A stretch of DNA of 15,888 nucleotides from UBA9547 sp044349205. GTDB lineage: Bacteria; Bacteroidota; Bacteroidia; Cytophagales; UBA9547. Every line of letters begins with the position of its first letter. Within the stretch, counting starts at the first letter, position 1. A program made the position numbers and the translations under genes. Under the pieces are notes generated by a model that worked only from the letters and a program-made list of their open reading frames with translations, was not told the origin of the DNA and did no database searches. Shown one piece after another: positions 14,406 through 15,888 of this stretch. Location of the stretch: assembly GCA_044349205.1 (NCBI GenBank), contig JBIKRJ010000034.1, positions 1-15,888 of the forward strand, read 5' to 3'.

Positions 14406-15888
14406 TTGCCAAAAGCACAAAAAATAGTTTCTTTTCTGGGTGTTGCTGTCCTTTTGGTGGCCACTTGGCTTTCTTTTGCCGAAAAACACGATCAAAAAAC
14501 CCATTTCAGGTTTCCACATCAAAATGCTCCCTCCGATTCTGCCAAAGCAAAAGAAAAGTACAAACCTTCGCGCCGCCCTACCTACAAGCCCAAAGACCGA
14601 GTAGGAGACCCTTTGACTAACAAGGGTTCTAGATCGCCCATGGAATTGAAAACTCCAGAAAACATCAAGACTAAAACCGAGCTAGACACCACCCAAGACA
14701 CCTATCAAATTACCGAAAAAGCGGGGGAATTGGATTATCGTCCACCCACGGAATTGAAATTTAAAGACTATGCAGACTGGCGAAACAAGCAGATGTCGAA
14801 AAGCTATTGGCGCGACAAATCGGAGTCGAATACGGGCGGTGTAAATACGGCCATTAGTGCCAAGCCCAAAGGCTTGAATCCCAGAATACAAATGCCACCG
14901 GTTTTTGACCGCATTTTTGGTGGAAACTACATCGACATAAAACCCAACGGTATGGTGCTGCTCGATTTTGGCGGCCAATTTCAACGCACCAGCAACCCTG
15001 CCATTCCCATTCGGCAGCAAAAAACGGGCGGTTTCCGTTTCGACCAGCAAATAAATTTCAACATGGTAGGCAATGTAGGCGAAAGACTGACCATACGCGC
15101 CAACTGGGACACCAAAGCCACCTTCGATTTCGACAACAATATCAAAATAGAATACAAAGCCTTAGAGCAAGACATCATTAAAAGAATTGAATTGGGAAAC
15201 ATCAGTTTTGCCACCAATAGCACCCTAATACCAGGTGCACAAAACCTTTTTGGTATCAAAGCCCAAATGCAATTCGGAAGACTTTCGGTAACGGCAGTGG
15301 GCTCGCAACAACGCAGCAAAACACAAGAAATCGTGATTCCAGGAGGCTCTTCAGGGCCAGGAAGAGACTATGAGATAGCGGCAAACAAGTATGACGAAAA
15401 CCGCCATTTCTGGTTGGCTCAATTTTTCAGGAACAATTACGACAAATGGATGTCTTCGTCGCCTTTTATCACCTCGGGAATACAAATAAACAGGGTGGAA
15501 GTGTATGTAACCAACCGAAACAACACGACCGAAAACCTACGCAACATGTCTTGTTTTTTAGATTTAGGCGAAGCTAGGCCTCACAATCCCAATGTACAGT
15601 CCACTTATCAACCAACCGTTGCAGGCCCAAGTGGTACTTTGCTTCCAAGAGATTCGGCTGCCGACAACAACAACAACGACCTTTTCAAAAGACTTGTCGA
15701 CAATCCTAGTTCTCGTGTGGGCGATACCACCATTACAGGAAGCAGTTTGGGTTTGAGCCTTCGCACTAGCAACGATTTTGAAATTATAAGAAGTGCCCGA
15801 AAATTGGAAGAAGGACGTGATTTTCGGATAAACAAACAGTTGGGCTACATAAGTTTGAACACCCAATTGCGAAACGACGATGTACTGG
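14406..15888 (+). CDS. sprA: SprA, T9SS outer-membrane translocon (N-terminal part, runs off window)
   Basis: The frame is open from just after the ruvA stop to the window end; 494 codons from TTG 14406 are visible, about a fifth of a usual SprA (roughly 2300-2500 residues). From this TTG the protein starts with a signal peptide (MPKAQKIVSFLGVAVLLVAT, cleavage after Ala25), then a basic, proline-rich linker. From about residue 110 it shows SprA N-terminal domain features: LKFKDYADWRNKQM, PPVFDRIFGGNYIDIKPNG, VLLDFGGQFQRTSNP, the GGFRFDQQINFNMVGNVGERL region and IELGNISFATNSTLIPGAQNLFGIKAQ. SprA forms the large outer-membrane barrel through which T9SS cargo passes and is needed for gliding in gliding species. 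No ATG occurs in frame until 14640, beyond the signal peptide. ruvA-sprA adjacency is known in other Bacteroidota. Confidence 0.93.
   Translation, partial: MPKAQKIVSFLGVAVLLVATWLSFAEKHDQKTHFRFPHQNAPSDSAKAKEKYKPSRRPTYKPKDRVGDPLTNKGSRSPMELKTPENIKTKTELDTTQDTYQITEKAGELDYRPPTELKFKDYADWRNKQMSKSYWRDKSESNTGGVNTAISAKPKGLNPRIQMPPVFDRIFGGNYIDIKPNGMVLLDFGGQFQRTSNPAIPIRQQKTGGFRFDQQINFNMVGNVGERLTIRANWDTKATFDFDNNIKIEYKALEQDIIKRIELGNISFATNSTLIPGAQNLFGIKAQMQFGRLSVTAVGSQQRSKTQEIVIPGGSSGPGRDYEIAANKYDENRHFWLAQFFRNNYDKWMSSSPFITSGIQINRVEVYVTNRNNTTENLRNMSCFLDLGEARPHNPNVQSTYQPTVAGPSGTLLPRDSAADNNNNDLFKRLVDNPSSRVGDTTITGSSLGLSLRTSNDFEIIRSARKLEEGRDFRINKQLGYISLNTQLRNDDVL

Noticed and set aside
14682..15319. Minus-strand frames opposite sprA
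   Set aside because: They are antisense shadows of the SprA coding sequence; they lack recognisable domains, while the plus strand shows continuous SprA family features.
1..15888. tRNA, rRNA or known riboswitch genes
   Set aside because: I scanned the intergenic stretches for cloverleaf-like or conserved riboswitch sequences and saw none; a covariance-model search would be needed to exclude weak cases.

Overview
This window comes from a member of the Bacteroidota that has a type IX secretion system (T9SS). The evidence is the start of sprA, the giant T9SS outer-membrane translocon gene, at the right edge; a secreted protein with a type A T9SS C-terminal sorting domain; A/T-rich translation starts without clear Shine-Dalgarno sequences; and two promoters of the Bacteroidota form TTG-N19/20-TAnnTTTG. 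The order or genus cannot be fixed from this sequence. Most of the window is ordinary chromosomal core, with two decayed accessory remnants.

Positions 1-345 hold a small mobile-element remnant. A REP-associated tyrosine transposase (RAYT) gene, shortened internally to 66 codons, lies between two inverted 25-bp hairpins. It is followed by a seven-unit heptamer array. Positions 346-4413 (minus strand) hold a tightly packed four-gene operon, read right to left: a dipeptide-epimerase-like enolase-superfamily enzyme, a membrane-anchored three-PASTA protein, a T9SS cargo protein and a rhodanese. Gaps are 12, 2 and 4 nt. The first two genes have no upstream ATG and appear to start at TTG.

Positions 4414-4780 look empty but contain, on the plus strand, a frameshifted DUF433 gene overlapping the first codons of a DUF5615 PIN-like gene. 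This is a dead toxin-antitoxin pair. Next on the minus strand come an M61 peptidase with a PDZ domain (4781-6577), a terminator, and phosphoglycerate kinase (6673-7860). An alpha/beta hydrolase (8033-8848, plus) converges with an ammonium transporter (8918-10243, minus) across a strong terminator. The transporter has its own promoter in a 367-nt AT-rich gap.

On the plus strand, 10611-13553 carries DUF3108, DUF58 and Ste24-like M48 protease genes, probably co-transcribed. A clear promoter at 13689-13718 then drives ruvA (13788-14381). The sprA reading frame follows in the same frame as ruvA and runs off the window.

The strongest candidates for follow-up are the internally deleted RAYT element, the DUF433/DUF5615 relic, the epimerase-PASTA-T9SS-rhodanese operon, and the run of TTG starts including that of sprA. 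I found no CRISPR array, tRNA or rRNA, and no convincing wholly new system.
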